A stretch of 64,000 nucleotides of DNA, taken from NCBI GenBank assembly GCA_963575745.1, contig CAUYUJ010018485.1, forward strand, positions 1-64,000, in the 5' to 3' direction. The stretch is from Prorocentrum cordatum (Eukaryota; Sar; Dinophyceae; Prorocentrales; Prorocentraceae). The notes below the pieces were generated by a model, which was not told the DNA's origin, did no database searches, and worked only from the letters and a program-made list of their open reading frames with translations. Positions 32,636 to 42,977 of this stretch are shown here, in pieces. The translations under genes were made by a program, and so were the position numbers. Numbering within the stretch: position 1 is the first letter of the stretch; the number at the start of each line of letters is the position of its first letter.

Positions 32636-33055
32636 TATGCATGTTTGCATGCATATAAACTGTATGTATGTATGTATGTATGTATGTATGTATGTATGTA
32701 TGTATGTATGTATGTATGCAGGTGTGTATGTATGCATGCAGGTGTGTATGTATGCATGTATGCATGCATGTCGAATTGTGTGCTTGTGTGTATACATGCA
32801 TGTAGATGATGTGTGCTATGTATGCTAATGTGTGATATTTTATGTTATGCTATGCTTGACATTTTATGTTATGCATTTTATGTGCGCAGGTTTGTATGTT
32901 TTGTAGACGTATACATGCATACATGCATGCTTATAAGCGTGCATGCATGTATGCATGTCAGTGCGCATGTCGGATCTGCATTTCTGTTATGCTATGTTAT
33001 GGTATGCTGTATTATAGCAGGCTATGACAAATTATGTTATGCATGTGTATGTTTG
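32534..33055. repeat. (ATGT)n / (ATGC)n microsatellite cluster
   Basis: A compound tract: TACG and TA runs, a pure TATG run at about 32661-32717, then interspersed ATGC/ATGT and TATGTTATGC words to about 33050. Confidence 0.92.
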
Positions 33056-33099
33056 TATAGATTAAAACAACATCCCTTGTGGGGGCTGGGCCAGTCCAG

Positions 33100-33400
33100 C
33101 CGGACACGCGGAAACACCCGGGCGGGCAACACCCCTCGCGGCCTTCGCGCCCAAAGTGGTCCCAACAAGGCCTCCAAAACGGTCCCGGGACGCCTCCAAG
33201 ACGGCCGAGGTGGCCCCAAGACGCCCAAGATGCCACAAGGACGCCGACGACTCCACGACGGACCGAGATGGCCTCAAGAGGGCCAAAGATGCCACCCGGA
33301 TGCCGAGGATGACTCCACGACGGACCAAGATGTCCTGCAGACGGCCCACGAGGCCCAGACGACGCCCCGAGAGGGCTCCAGGAGGATCGCCAAAAGGCCC
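33100..33400. repeat. Degenerate CAAGAnGGCCC word run
   Basis: AAGACGGCC and CAAGATGCCA variants about every 12-20 bp; GACTCCACGACGGACC(A/G)AGA occurs twice (near 33248 and 33310). Confidence 0.65.
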
Positions 33401-33549
33401 AAATCAGCTATCCCATCAGCTCTTAGGTCGAAGGTGGTCTGGCGAATTCTTTGTTTCCTCTTCCAAGAACCTTCTTCCCTTCGGGGAAGGGTGCCCTCCC
33501 CCTCCCCTGCATGAGGTCTTTTGGGGAGTTCCGCGAGGTGGCAGGGTAT

Positions 33550-33658
33550 GATTCATGATGCTTTCTGTGCCTTGGCAAGAACCCTATGAGGCTCCTTGAG
33601 GGTCAAACGGCAGCGAATGGCGCACGTACGTTTCATGCACACACACACTATATCACAC
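33550..33658. repeat. Candidate LTR fragment, 3' side of the element
   Basis: Direct repeat of 42877-42977. Shared words include TGTGCCTTGGCAA, GGCAGCGAATGGCGCACG and CATGCACACACACAC-like sequence. Only about 100 bp is alignable, so full LTR ends are not defined. Confidence 0.6.
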
Positions 33659-34061
33659 CCGTGAAACTTTGTCACGAGCTGACCTGCTGGGCACGGCGTA
33701 TCGCGCCCACAAACTCGCAGGCCGTCAAATGGCAGCAGGAGGCAGTCAAGGCGTTCCCGCGAGGGAACAAAACAAAGGCGGCCTGGTGGGCCAGTACAAC
33801 CTCCTAGGCAGGATGGCCTTCACTCAGTGCCGTCACTTCCCTATGTCGGGATAGTGCTCATTGCGGATATTACTTATCCGCTGTAGTAGTATTCAATCTG
33901 GCCCTCGCTGGCTGCTTTCTTTACTTTCTAAACCGTCGATTCTGGGTCTGGTGTAATATCATAAGTTCCAATCGTGATATGTTTACTCAGAAATCACTTG
34001 ACATAGCCCTCGTAAGACAATACATTGCTATAGTGCGGGTGTCGATCCATCGTATTTTGTC

Positions 34062-35458
34062 TCAGAAAGAACTACGATGTAAGATCTCAACTTCCTCTTG
34101 TCCTCGACGCCATCTTTCTTGGCGCAAGCTGCTGGTAATTAAGCGTGTGTCTTCCACTTTACCCATCGTTGGCGCATCTAAAAGCTCTTCTAGGTTCTTG
34201 CAAACGGTCACCCACATATGCCTCATTGTCATGACAGAAATATCTTCCCTATCTGAAGGAAGCTGGTGCCTGATACTTTGCATGCCGCGAGTGTCACCGA
34301 TGGCCGCGCGGATGCGTATACCTGGTTCTACACCTCAGTGACAAGCCAATGTATCCGCTTGAAAAGGTAGATTTACATGAACGCCTGATGACCTGACTCG
34401 ACACACATAAAATGGTGAACATGGTCACTGTTCCCCTCGACAAAGCTGGGTCCAACAAGACCGTTGAATCTAGCCCTCTGAGGTCTGAATGGCCCAAGCT
34501 GACCTTTAACGATGTCGGTCTCTCCTGCCCGGCTGGCGTGGGTAACTGTAAGAACTATCACATCCTTGTCCCATTTGACTGCTCCTCCTTTGAACGCAAG
34601 TCTGTCCGATGACTGCAATGCCTGTTCCAGAACACGATTCGCCTCTTTGAGTTGGAGCACCTTTGCGTGGTTCACTACAATCTGTAGACGACTTACACGA
34701 TAAGGTAACTCAGGTATGCATTGCCGGGCAATCCATAAGGCTCCAACGGCTGACCTGAGCTGGGATACCTCACCTTCATTCCATGTCCTGGTAAAGGGGG
34801 TTACCTCTGGGGTAGGATACGGCCTCGGTCTTCTCAATGTTACCCTTCGCGCTGCTGTGAACCCTAGAATCCGCATCTTGGACAGCTTCCAGTCCACAAT
34901 AATAGAAATCTCCTGGTTGGACTTGTCGAACAACAAACTCCGCCAATACTGGACCAATTATATTCTGGCTCTTGTTGTCCGCAGCCCATGATACATCATA
35001 TGCGTGGGTGCCTAACGCGCGCGAGATCTCACCTTCGTAACTTGCGATGCTGAAGAGAGATGGCATGATGCGATTCTCTCAATCAATGTGCCTTGAAACG
35101 TAGACGTATCTTCCTCCATGAATCTACCCGCATCACGGATTCCGTAAACGAGCATGCGGGCGATAAGCGCTCCGCCCTTCAGGAGTCCTCCTGATCCGTC
35201 TGGTGGTGGCTTGAGTAGCGTGAGACGGTCGAGTTCTTGTCCCTGGAAGTATGCAGAAGTAATGTCGGCACATATCAGAGTCTCGTTCGTTCTCGCAACC
35301 CAAGATATTATCAACCTTAAACCTGCAAAGTCACATGTCGGTGAATCCGTGCGAATACCGGGCGACTCCTCTAAACCTCCTCGTGCGACGAGTCTTCTCT
35401 TGTATTGGGGCGCATCCGGTGGCCCACCTGCTCTACGAAGATGCTCGTGCTTATCCAT
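34062..35458 (-). pseudogene. Copia reverse transcriptase and RNase H, broken
   Basis: RVT_2-type RT synthesises cDNA from element RNA; RNase H removes the template. Visible on the minus strand: YKRRLVARGGLEESPG and IRTDSPTCDFAGLRLIISWV, CADITSAYFQGQELDRL (first catalytic Asp), LVYGIRDAGRF (35012-35458); then KGNIEKTEAVSYPRGN (34776-35066) and EVSQLRSAVGALWIARQC (34373-34957). An RNase H trace SSQVIRRSCKSTF lies at 34294-34497, and MRHMWVTVCKNLEELLDAPT ends it at 34062-34283. Five frames are needed. The YVDD/VDD catalytic loop expected between the first two blocks is not visible (probable deletion near 35070-35110). Confidence 0.85.
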
Positions 35459-35480
35459 ATATATATATATATATATATGT
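35455..35480. repeat. (TA)n microsatellite inside the RT reading
   Basis: A TATATA run sits just upstream (minus strand) of the KHEHLRRAGG segment and replaces RT sequence with Tyr-Ile repeats: a secondary expansion after the element died. Confidence 0.8.
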
Positions 35481-36037
35481 ATGCACCCTTTGTGTCGGGA
35501 CCGCGCGATATCCTTCGTCCAAGAGTCTGTAGTCCTTTGGAATCAATGGGTACTGCTGCATCAAACTTTCTCCACTTTCCCAATTCGTCTTGTCTCGCAA
35601 GTCGTAATCCCATCTTGGCGTCTTCTGATTCTCGATGGTCTACTCGAGTGTTGGCGCTCTTCAGTTTCTTCTGTGACTGTGTCCTATTGATGGTGCGCTC
35701 ATTGAAAGAATATTGCAAATGATTCGCGTGGTCTGACAGCTATAGATGCTGTCCTGTTCTGCGGTAGATCCACGCCTGCAACTGTGGCATCGGTCCAATG
35801 CCATGCCTCGAGCAGCGGGCTCGCTGGCTCCGGTCCTGGTTCCGGCGCAGAGTCCGGCGAAACACCTCCTGGTATCCTTTCAGCAGCTGATGCTGAACCA
35901 CCTGCCGCGAGTCTCCTACGCATCACCTCACTACGTCTACGTGCTCCGTGCGGGACATCATCCAACAGAGATCTCTGCAACGGTGCGCGGATCACTTGCA
36001 GTGGCCGTGATGCCTCGTGCTGGTCTGGGGGAGTCAT
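35481..36037 (-). pseudogene. Copia linker between integrase and RT
   Basis: Minus-strand frames 35699-36037 and pieces nearer 35500-35690 (DLRDKTNWESGESLMQQY in one frame) give a hydrophilic linker, Pro/Glu-rich near PDSAPEPGPEPASPLLEA. In copia polyproteins this is the variable region before the RT. No catalytic motif is expected. At least two frame changes. Confidence 0.5.
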
Positions 36038-36085
36038 TGCATCGCCTTCAGCCTCGCCACTCCTATCATCTACCTGAACAGCGGG

Positions 36086-37115
36086 TTAAGAATCCTCCAT
36101 TGCTGCTTCTAGCTCGGGATCTTCTTGGATAGCAGGCAATGCGTCTCCTTGTTGACCCTCAGGTTCAATGATATCCGGTATCGGCTGGCGTTCGTTCACG
36201 AGCGAATGTTGCTGATTGTCGAAAGGGGCATAACGACCTAAGTCGCCGTCGCGGCGTCGAGAAAGATAGTGGCACGCATGAGCTTCCGCCGCAAAGCGCG
36301 GACGGAGCCTGTCGACTGCGACGCGAACTGGGGCCCCCCTCGGTGATGGCCCACACATTCATACCCAACCCGACGATTCGAGATCCCGTGCTCCTCTTGG
36401 CTGTGACTTCTCCATCAGTCAGTCTCTCGCGGAAACATGCCACATCGCCAACCTGGTACTCACCTGCTAAAGATGCGGCCTTTCGGAGTGCAGCGCGTGT
36501 CGTCCGACCCCCGACGTCGTGCTCGACGAATGCTTTGCGGCTTTGCGTGCTGCAGCGCGGATCGCTGCTCGGCGTGAGAGTTCATTAGACCTGTCCTCAG
36601 CAACAGTAGCCAGTGCACCGATGTCACAGGCTTCACCGTCGTCGAATTGACTCTCTGGCACACGGGGTAGTCGTCCGAGAACCCACTGAGAGGGTGAAAA
36701 TCCAGCTGCTCGAGACATCTTGCTCTTTATGATGTCAACTTCTGCGGCTGCCTCCATTGCCTCATCAAGTCCGATGACATTCTCGTCGTGAACCACCTTC
36801 TTGAATACATTGTTCCAAGGGCCACTGTGCCTCTCAGTGCGCCAGATTTGCTCCGGGGACTCGACTCCTGCGTCGCGGAGGTCGATCCCTTGTCTCCGTA
36901 GTCCTCGATACAACACAATCCGCTTGGGTTTACCAGCCCACGCGCACCAATGTTGCTGGAATGCCGTGAGGCGCGTCCTTGAGAATGGCGCGCCGCCACC
37001 TTGGCGTGCGAATGCGACGCGTTGGAACGTGGCCACCTGGCAGACGGTGTTCAGGAAGGTGTATATTTTTTCCCGCTGTTGCCTTGAACCTCGATGCAAC
37101 CAACGCCGACATCAT
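36086..37115 (-). pseudogene. Copia integrase core, broken
   Basis: Inserts element cDNA into the genome. Minus-strand 36467-37099 reads KIYTFLNTVCQVATFQ, QQHWCAWAGKPKRIVLYRGL, RDAGVESPEQIWRTERHSG, VFKKVVHDENVIGLDEAM, KSKMSRAAGFSPSQWVLGRL and ESQFDDGEACDIGAL, the rve-type core with the conserved GVESPEQI(G)RTERH block. The position normally read as VDRG is LYRG, so the second Asp of the DDE triad is lost. Near 36540 the sense moves to another frame (VACFRERLTDGEVTAKRSTG, 36165-36443), and near 36335, at a C/G homopolymer, to a third (APVRVAVDRLRPRFAAEA, 36086-36358). Confidence 0.88.
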
Positions 37116-39057
37116 GATTTAAGTACAATTTCTTGGGCATAGCGACCTTGAGTTTCAGCCGGCGGCTAATGGTGCTCACGAGACTCGTACCTGTGGTGCT
37201 TCGCTGCTTCAGTGTACTCTATTGATATCCGCGATCGCCTCGTGGGCTCGATCAGGGCACGATTTGCTGCATGTCATAACTGCCGATGAAGTCGCCGAAC
37301 GGCGATCCCCGCTCAAAGGGGTACCTCGAGCAAAGTCCTTCTCCGAGCTCCTTCCGACTTCGGCTCTCAAGGAGGTGGTAGCTCCTCCAGGATGTCCTGC
37401 TCATCACATCTATCCTGTGGCTCGACTGCGACGTGCGCGTCGACATCGACTGAATCGAGCGGCGTGTCTACTTTTTCCTCGGCAGCTTCGGCGCTGGGAA
37501 GGCAGTCGTAGTAAGGCAGTCTAGCCGTGTGCGATGACCGAGATCACGCAGGAAGAACAATGCATTCGGGTGAACTGGTGTCGGGGTCCGACTCAAAATC
37601 ATATTTCAACGCGTCCGTAACATAAAAGCTTCAGCAAGCAGCTTCGTGACCACGTGTAGCGGTGACTGAGCCATTACCCCATCGGCAGCTCCTCAACGCA
37701 ACTACGGATACTGCTGATGTTATGGCCGGTAGTATGAGCTATGAGGAGATCAGGATTGCACTCGATGAGGTCTTTTTCCACGTGTGCGTCCCAGGACGGG
37801 CGAATGACAGCATCCCCCACCGCGCTGCTCGCGCCGGCGGTCCCCGCAACGGCGAGGCCGACAATGAAGCGTAGCACCTTGCCCGCGGAGAAGTGGCCCT
37901 TGAGCGGCGTCTTGACGTCCGCCAAACACTTCGTGATGCTGGCGTCCTTCTTGTCCACGTTTACCAGCGCGGCGCAGTAGTGCTCGCGCTTCTTTGCGTT
38001 CGGGGTGGTCATCTGCTGCTCATCAAGACTGAGCGTCGCGCGCAAGTAAGCAGTTCCGTCATGGTGCATGCGATGGGGCCTGGGTGAATGCAGCAATCCT
38101 GTCATACTCCTGTGCGTCGCACCACGAGTCCGTGAGCGAGCGATCCTCGAGCTGTTCCCACTTCTGTGTCCCTTTGTGGCGACCCATGGTACTCTTGCGC
38201 CAGTTGGCCCACGACGTAGGGTTCTCAATCTTCGTGTCATAAAGATCAAGCTTGAGATTGACACGTGCCATGTTGCGGCTGTCCATGTGCTTAGATGCTG
38301 GTTGGTGTCACTCCTTGCTCAGAAAATGTCACGGGATCAACATGCGTGATGACGTTCCGCCTCTGAATAGCTTTGAACAGCGTCTCCATCTGATCATTTC
38401 CAGCATGTAAGGGTTCGAAATCCACGACTGGATCTCCGCCCCGGTCGTCGCCCATCCGCAGGTCCCTGTCCCGAGATCCTGGGATCGTAGCCGCGCTGGC
38501 AGGCGGCGGCGGCGGGGGCGGCATGGGCGCGCTGCCCTCGGTGCGTGAGCCGGTGGCAGCATTGAAAGCTTCTGGGCGCGAAGAGACGTTGGCGGCGATG
38601 TTGACGGTGGCCTCGGAGTCAACATGGCAGCTGCAGATGGATCGCTCTCCGCCCTGCGTTTCGGGGTCGGAATCGTCCGCGTCCGCTTGGCGTCGGGTTG
38701 ACTCCACGGGGCGGGTGGGTCCTGCCGTGGCCGAAGGCTCATCGTCATCGTCATCCGGAACAACAGAGGTCATCCCTGGCGGCTTCGGCTTGGTGTCCGT
38801 CTCCTTGAACTCAGCGGCCTGTCTGGCGATGCGCATGTGATCAACTGTGGTGCGATTGCCCTCTGTGCAAATGCCGAAATAGAACTGAAGCTCTCGGCCC
38901 TTGTGGCGCTCCATGATACCCTTGAAGTCGTCTTCGTCATATTCTGGTCCCTTGCGCGACTTCCATATGGTGCGAATGTATCCTCTGGCCATTTCGCAGC
39001 ATCCTCATCATCTACTTCGTCATGAGCGCGGGGGTGGGAACTGGTGCGGGGGCGCTT
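37116..39057 (-). pseudogene. Copia linker region, unassigned fragments
   Basis: Coding-like minus-strand pieces in different frames: ERHKGRELQFYFGICTEGNR followed by an acidic DDDDDEPS stretch and PMPPPPPPPASAATIPGS (38291-38992); LKLDLYDTKIENPTSWANWR and EQLEDRSLTDSWCDAQEYDR (38059-38286); NAKKREHYCAALVNVDKKDA, a hydrophobic VLRFIVGLAVAGTAGASSAV and DAHVEKDLIECNPDLL (37674-38264). 37116-37670 is more decayed. They fill the space between the CLSGRHRSV domain and the integrase in the same orientation, so they are taken as element linker. No family recognised; a captured host fragment is possible. Confidence 0.45.
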
Positions 39058-39927
39058 CTACTCGCGACGAGCAATCGAAACAGCCTGCCCTGGGGCGACG
39101 CTTAGCATCTGCAAATGCATCGCTGCCCTCGGACTGAGAAAGGGGGATCCGCTGTGTTTCTGGACAGCGTCTGAGAATCTGCGGGGCCTCTTACTCGTGG
39201 CGTCCGCGGCCATCTCGACAGCCGGGGAGGGTCTGTGGCAGCAGTCGTCACAGCGTTCACCACATGTTCTCTCGTCCCACTCGTGGTCACTGAGATCGGG
39301 CGAAGCATGTGCAATGTGTGCATCCGACAGGTACTGCTTCAATCCATGAGAGACTGCAACTGAGCGATGTCGACCTGAGAGACATACCAAGACAACCGCA
39401 GCTGACTCATCCTTGGAGCAGCGTGAGATGGGCCGGCCGAGATAGTCTGCGAACTGGAAAGTGGCGGATCGCCCAGCCTCCGAGCGTCGACGAAGATGAG
39501 TCCCGCAAATTCTCTGAGCTTCGGGCGGGGGGCTTCCGTCCTTCCCCGATGTGCTCCTGTCGCGGCTCTTCCCACGATAGTGACTGGCAGGATACTCGGT
39601 GAGCAGCGTGCTGCCTGTCCCGGCAGGATGACTCTCGAAGTTCTCCAATCCCATGGTGACATCCGCAAACGCAGGAACCTCGCTCCTCGATGATTCGACG
39701 GATGACGACTCGACGGGGGGATCTGCGCGGCGCTTGCCCATTGCGGAGAACTTGTCGCTCTCGCCGTCGTTCTGATCCAGTTTCGTCCGCCGTGCCAGTT
39801 CCGCCTCCGTGGGGGCCGTCGCGGCCGTGTAAGAGATGTGCAGAGGACGAGCGAGACCGGGAACGCGATTAAGATCCAACTGGTGAACGCGAACGACAGG
39901 GGGTCCAGAACCATGACAACGGCACAT
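39058..39927 (-). pseudogene. Copia polyprotein part with RapZ-C-like motif
   Basis: A 289-codon minus-strand frame. Around residues 176-230 it reads AAVVLVCLSGRHRSVAVSHG, then YLSDAHIAHASPDLSDHEW and RTCGERCDDCC. The CxSGRHRSV block resembles the G-x-HRSV loop of the RapZ C-terminal domain and also fits the Cx5R phosphatase signature (Cys182, Arg188; codons 39384-39364). The downstream cysteines could bind metal. The first 150 residues are hydrophilic. By position it lies between a putative protease and the integrase linker. Activity is unknown; this copy keeps Cys, both His/Arg residues and Ser of the loop. Confidence 0.6.
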
Positions 39928-40040
39928 CTACACTTCGCCCATCAGATCCAGAGTGGCGCGGCCCTTGGCGAAGTCACTGAGGATCCCGATCGATGCCTGC
40001 GCCGGCAACGACGGCAAGAGCGGCGAACGATCTTGATCTT

Positions 40041-40487
40041 TCAACTGATGGAAATCGATAACACCACGAACTGCACGGCGAGTGCCAACGATGCGGCATG
40101 AGAAACGCTTCTTACCCGTGGGGGAACTGCCAGCCTGACCACCAATACCAGAAGAAGTCTTACGAATTCTGTTGAACCTTTCCAGATACTACCCGATCTT
40201 CTCAAACTTACATCTTCTGCACTGGCAGCCCGAGATTTGCCGTGAAAAAATGGATTGCGCTCTTCGTCCAGGACAGCCAACGCGCTATCGTATTCGAAGG
40301 CGTCTACCATTCTTAGCTTGAAAATCGCCGACGAGTCAGTCGATGCAAGAGATGACTGTGCCACAAACGAGATGAGTTCATTCTCGGCCGTCTCGGATGC
40401 GCAATCGTGGAGCAACGGAGTCTCGCTAGTGCCGATGTCGCCCGTGTCCTGACAGATCGACATAGCGCGTTTCGTCAACATCCACAA
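40041..40487 (-). pseudogene. Possible copia protease region
   Basis: A 148-codon minus-strand frame continuing the reading of the zinc-ribbon segment after its TAG. It contains LWMLTKRAMSICQDTGDIG-type sequence, FKLRMVDAFEYDSALAVLDE and NPFFHGKSRAAS. A hydrophobic stretch ending in D-E followed by N-x-x-x-HG recalls the protease-like block of dinoflagellate copia polyproteins, where VLD carries the catalytic Asp. After HGKS the frame degrades into Val/Leu-rich readings. Assigned mainly by position; moderate to low certainty. Confidence 0.4.
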
Positions 40488-40553
40488 GGCGATCTTCAGC
40501 TCCTCAGTGCCGATGCGACGGTCGCTCTCGACGACCTTCCCGATTGCTTCAGC

Positions 40554-40957
40554 CTAGAGGTTGCTGGCGCGCTCGACCGTCTTCGCCGTCTCATTCTTCC
40601 CTCGAGCTCGCTCGCGAGGCTTTTCGTCAATGTGCGCGAAGCATGTGCAGCAGAACGCGCGGGCGACCCCTTTGGCGCTGCCCCTGTTGCCAACGAGGTC
40701 ATGGGGGCAATCGCCCGGCTGTTGTAGTGCCTCGTACCTCTCCTTCTTGGTCTTGTGTCCGCAGCTCCTGCAAATGCGGGCGATGGGACGAGCCAGTGAT
40801 CCAGCGCTGGAGAAATTCGTGCAGCCGCGATCACGCGGACGGGGCAGCGGCGGCTCCGGGGGCGCGTTCCTGCCCGTCGAGCTGCCGGCGCCAGAACTGA
40901 CGGGGGGATGCGCGTCATCTGCAGAACGACGTGTGATGCGTTCATTCGCCGACTGAG
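40554..40957 (-). pseudogene. Zinc-ribbon-like segment of the copia polyprotein
   Basis: Read on the minus strand from an AG-preceded point near 40957, in a frame different from the longest open frame: NERITRRSADDAHPP, RDRGCTNFSSAGSLARPIAR, then ICRSCGHKTKKERYE, GDCPHDLVGNRGSAKG and ARAFCCTCFAHIDEKPRE. Paired cysteines (CRSC at 40761-40772, CCTC at 40644-40655) with C-P-H between them look like a metal-binding ribbon. A TAG follows ERASNL at about 40555. The 347-codon frame 40496-41539 overlaps it and is meaningful only in its upstream part. Confidence 0.5.
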
Positions 40958-41097
40958 GGAAAACTGATCAAACCGGGCCAAGAAAGACTTCGAATCCTCG
41001 CTCGGCTGCGCGACACCGCGACCCCAAGAAACGCAATCAGGCGTATCTCTGAGCACTCTGCCACGCGTGAGACCTCGATGCTGACCAGTGATAAACG

Positions 41098-41600
41098 TCA
41101 TGTCATGACCAGGAACAGCAGCCAACTCTTGAATTGGCGTCGCCTCGCGCTCCTCATCCGACGCACTGTTCGTCGAACAGTTCTCGCGAGCGTTTGTCGA
41201 GGCACTCGGGGCGGTGTCCCTCGAGGCAGGCGTGCGAGGAGCCATGTGTGCGTGCGGCCTCTCTCCAGCCTCCGACGAGGTCTCCGGGGGCTGTGCCGAA
41301 TCGCGGCCGCGTGCTCGCGCTCGGGGCTGTGAGCCAAAATGGCTTCGGGCAGTGGGGCGTCCTCGAAGCAACTCTTGCATGCGTGCTCTTCCGCGTGTCC
41401 CTCCGTCAAATAGCGCTGCCAGGTGGGTGAAGATGTCGCGGCAGGTCCCGTGGGCGCAAACTGATCGTCGTCGCCGTCCTCGCGCAGCTGGGGCGTCGCG
41501 CACCAGTGTGCGCAACCATGGCCGTCTTGGGCTTTCCACTGCGCTCAGGGCCCCAGACCAGTGGTCAATCTCGTTGCAGGCTTTGCACTTCGATCGTGTC
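41098..41600 (-). pseudogene. Copia gag C-terminal zinc knuckle, broken
   Basis: The minus strand reads KCKACNEIDHWSGALSAVES at about 41532-41593: a C-x2-C-x4-H-x4-C nucleocapsid knuckle whose last Cys is Leu. A frame change leads to HACKSCFEDAPLPEAILAHS (41098-41409). The codons for PEAILAH contain a near match to DinoSL (41330-41348, minus). Downstream (40957-41098) the 40496-41539 frame gives FLARFDQFSLSRRMNASHVV. Confidence 0.55.
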
Positions 41601-41739
41601 TAGATCTCCCGGAGGTGAGCCAGCCTAGCGCTACTCCAGGGTCGGCGATCCTTTGCCGCCGCCCTTGGGCGATGCTCTTGCCTCTGCTCTTGCATCTTCC
41701 TTTGGCGCCGAGGTTGGCTGCCAAATCGTCTCCGCGTGG

Positions 41740-42710
41740 CTAGGCCATCATAAGAACTTCTTCTGCCTTGTAGCCGTGTTTGACATATTCTTCCGTTGCT
41801 TCGGCGTCAAGTTCGTCTCCGCGTGGTGTGGGTGTCCAGTGAGCGTGAGGGTCGCCGTCGCTCCATGCTTGGTCATCTGGCCAGGTGCCCGCCCGCCAAG
41901 ACTTGTCGTCCCATCCGTGCTCGGGTGTGTAACACGACGCGAAGTAACCGTAGGGACTTAACTCCTCGGGGTAGTGCTCCTCCTGCTCACGCCAGCTGTC
42001 GCTGGCAGCGTGGTGCGCCTGTGGTGGCCTACAGTGCCTGGTCTTGCCCTTGCCCTTACTCGGGTTTCTGGGCGTCCAATGAATCAATGTGGAGCTCTTG
42101 CCCGGATCTCCTTTGCCTTTTTTGGCGGGTGTGGGTGCGACCGTGCTGGAGGATCAGAACGTCTTTGATCTTGTCGAAATGGGTCACGTTGCCCGTTTAT
42201 GTTATTACCATCGGGCTTTCCTAAGGCGAGAGTCCTGCATGGTCCAAGAAAAGAAAGCAAAGCATGTCATCACTTACCTTGAAGTTCGGGTCGAGTTTAG
42301 AGACAAACTTCCACCAGCGTATTCTGCTTGATATGTATGAGACCAAGGACTCACCGTTGTGTCGGGGCATTGGTCTGTCGGGTCTGTCCTGCTTGGAAGA
42401 GGATCTTGGTTTCCTGAGCCTCAATGGGAAAGAACGAGGTGCGGATCGTCTGTATCAGCAGACCGATGCCCATTTAAACCAGAAGCGTGTCTTTGTCGAT
42501 ATCCATGGCTATATCGAGCGCGTCGCCTCTGAGGCCCTCTATCACCTTACTGACGGCTGCTGTGACGGCGTGTGTCTGTGGCTCTCCCGTTGCAGGATCG
42601 GCGGCCAAGGCAACGATCATGCGCATCTCTGTGCGGAATTCCCAGTCATGGAAGTTGTTCACTGTACCGTCATAGACGGAAGAGCCACTCTTCGTCTCAA
42701 ATCTTGTCAA
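41740..42710 (-). pseudogene. Copia gag, broken
   Basis: Forms the particle that packages element RNA. Three minus-strand pieces in order: SVYDGTVNNFHDWEFRTEMR and VIEGLRGDALDIAMDIDKDT (42474-42710, from ATG 42710), PRHNGESLVSYISSRIRWWK and LDPNFKVSDDMLCFLFLDHA (42221-42424), then PRNPSKGKGKTRHCRP and a Trp/His/Asp-rich stretch with HGWDDKSWRAGTWPDD (41740-42087). The first fits the W-x-F-R start of copia gag and the second the SYI-RRRWW block. At least two frame changes; a stop at 41740 interrupts the following basic stretch. Confidence 0.75.
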
Positions 42711-42876
42711 TGAGTCAGCATGTTGTCTATAACGAAGAGAAGACAGACTACAGTCCTTGTGTAAGGGTCACTGCTCAGGCAAATATAATTAATCGTTATG
42801 GACCCCCTCTGAAGAGACGAATCCTGCGCAGTGGTGCGGTCGCCGAAGACCGTTTAGCAGGCTCCGCTACCAGTGT

Positions 42877-42977
42877 GATTTATGATGATTTTGTGCCTTG
42901 GCAAAAGGGCCCCCTTGAGAGTCAAATGGCAGCGAATGGCGCACGTTCGTGCCATGCACACGCACACGCTATCACAC
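42877..42977. repeat. Candidate LTR fragment, 5' side of the element
   Basis: Diverged direct copy of 33550-33658, about 165 bp upstream (minus strand) of the gag ATG. The distance fits an LTR plus leader, though no primer-binding site was identified. Confidence 0.6.

Larger units (their letters stand above)
33550..42977 (-). mobile_element. Decayed copia-like LTR retrotransposon
   Basis: About 9.4 kb between two diverged direct copies of a 100-110 bp sequence. Read on the minus strand the order is gag, zinc ribbon, possible protease, CLSGRHRSV domain, linker, integrase, reverse transcriptase, RNase H. Integrase before RT is the copia order. Every module needs frame changes and several motifs are lost, so it is dead. 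The inner domains between gag and integrase are longer than in classical Ty1/copia. Single-element ownership is inferred from consistent orientation and order; a nested insertion cannot be excluded. Confidence 0.8.
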
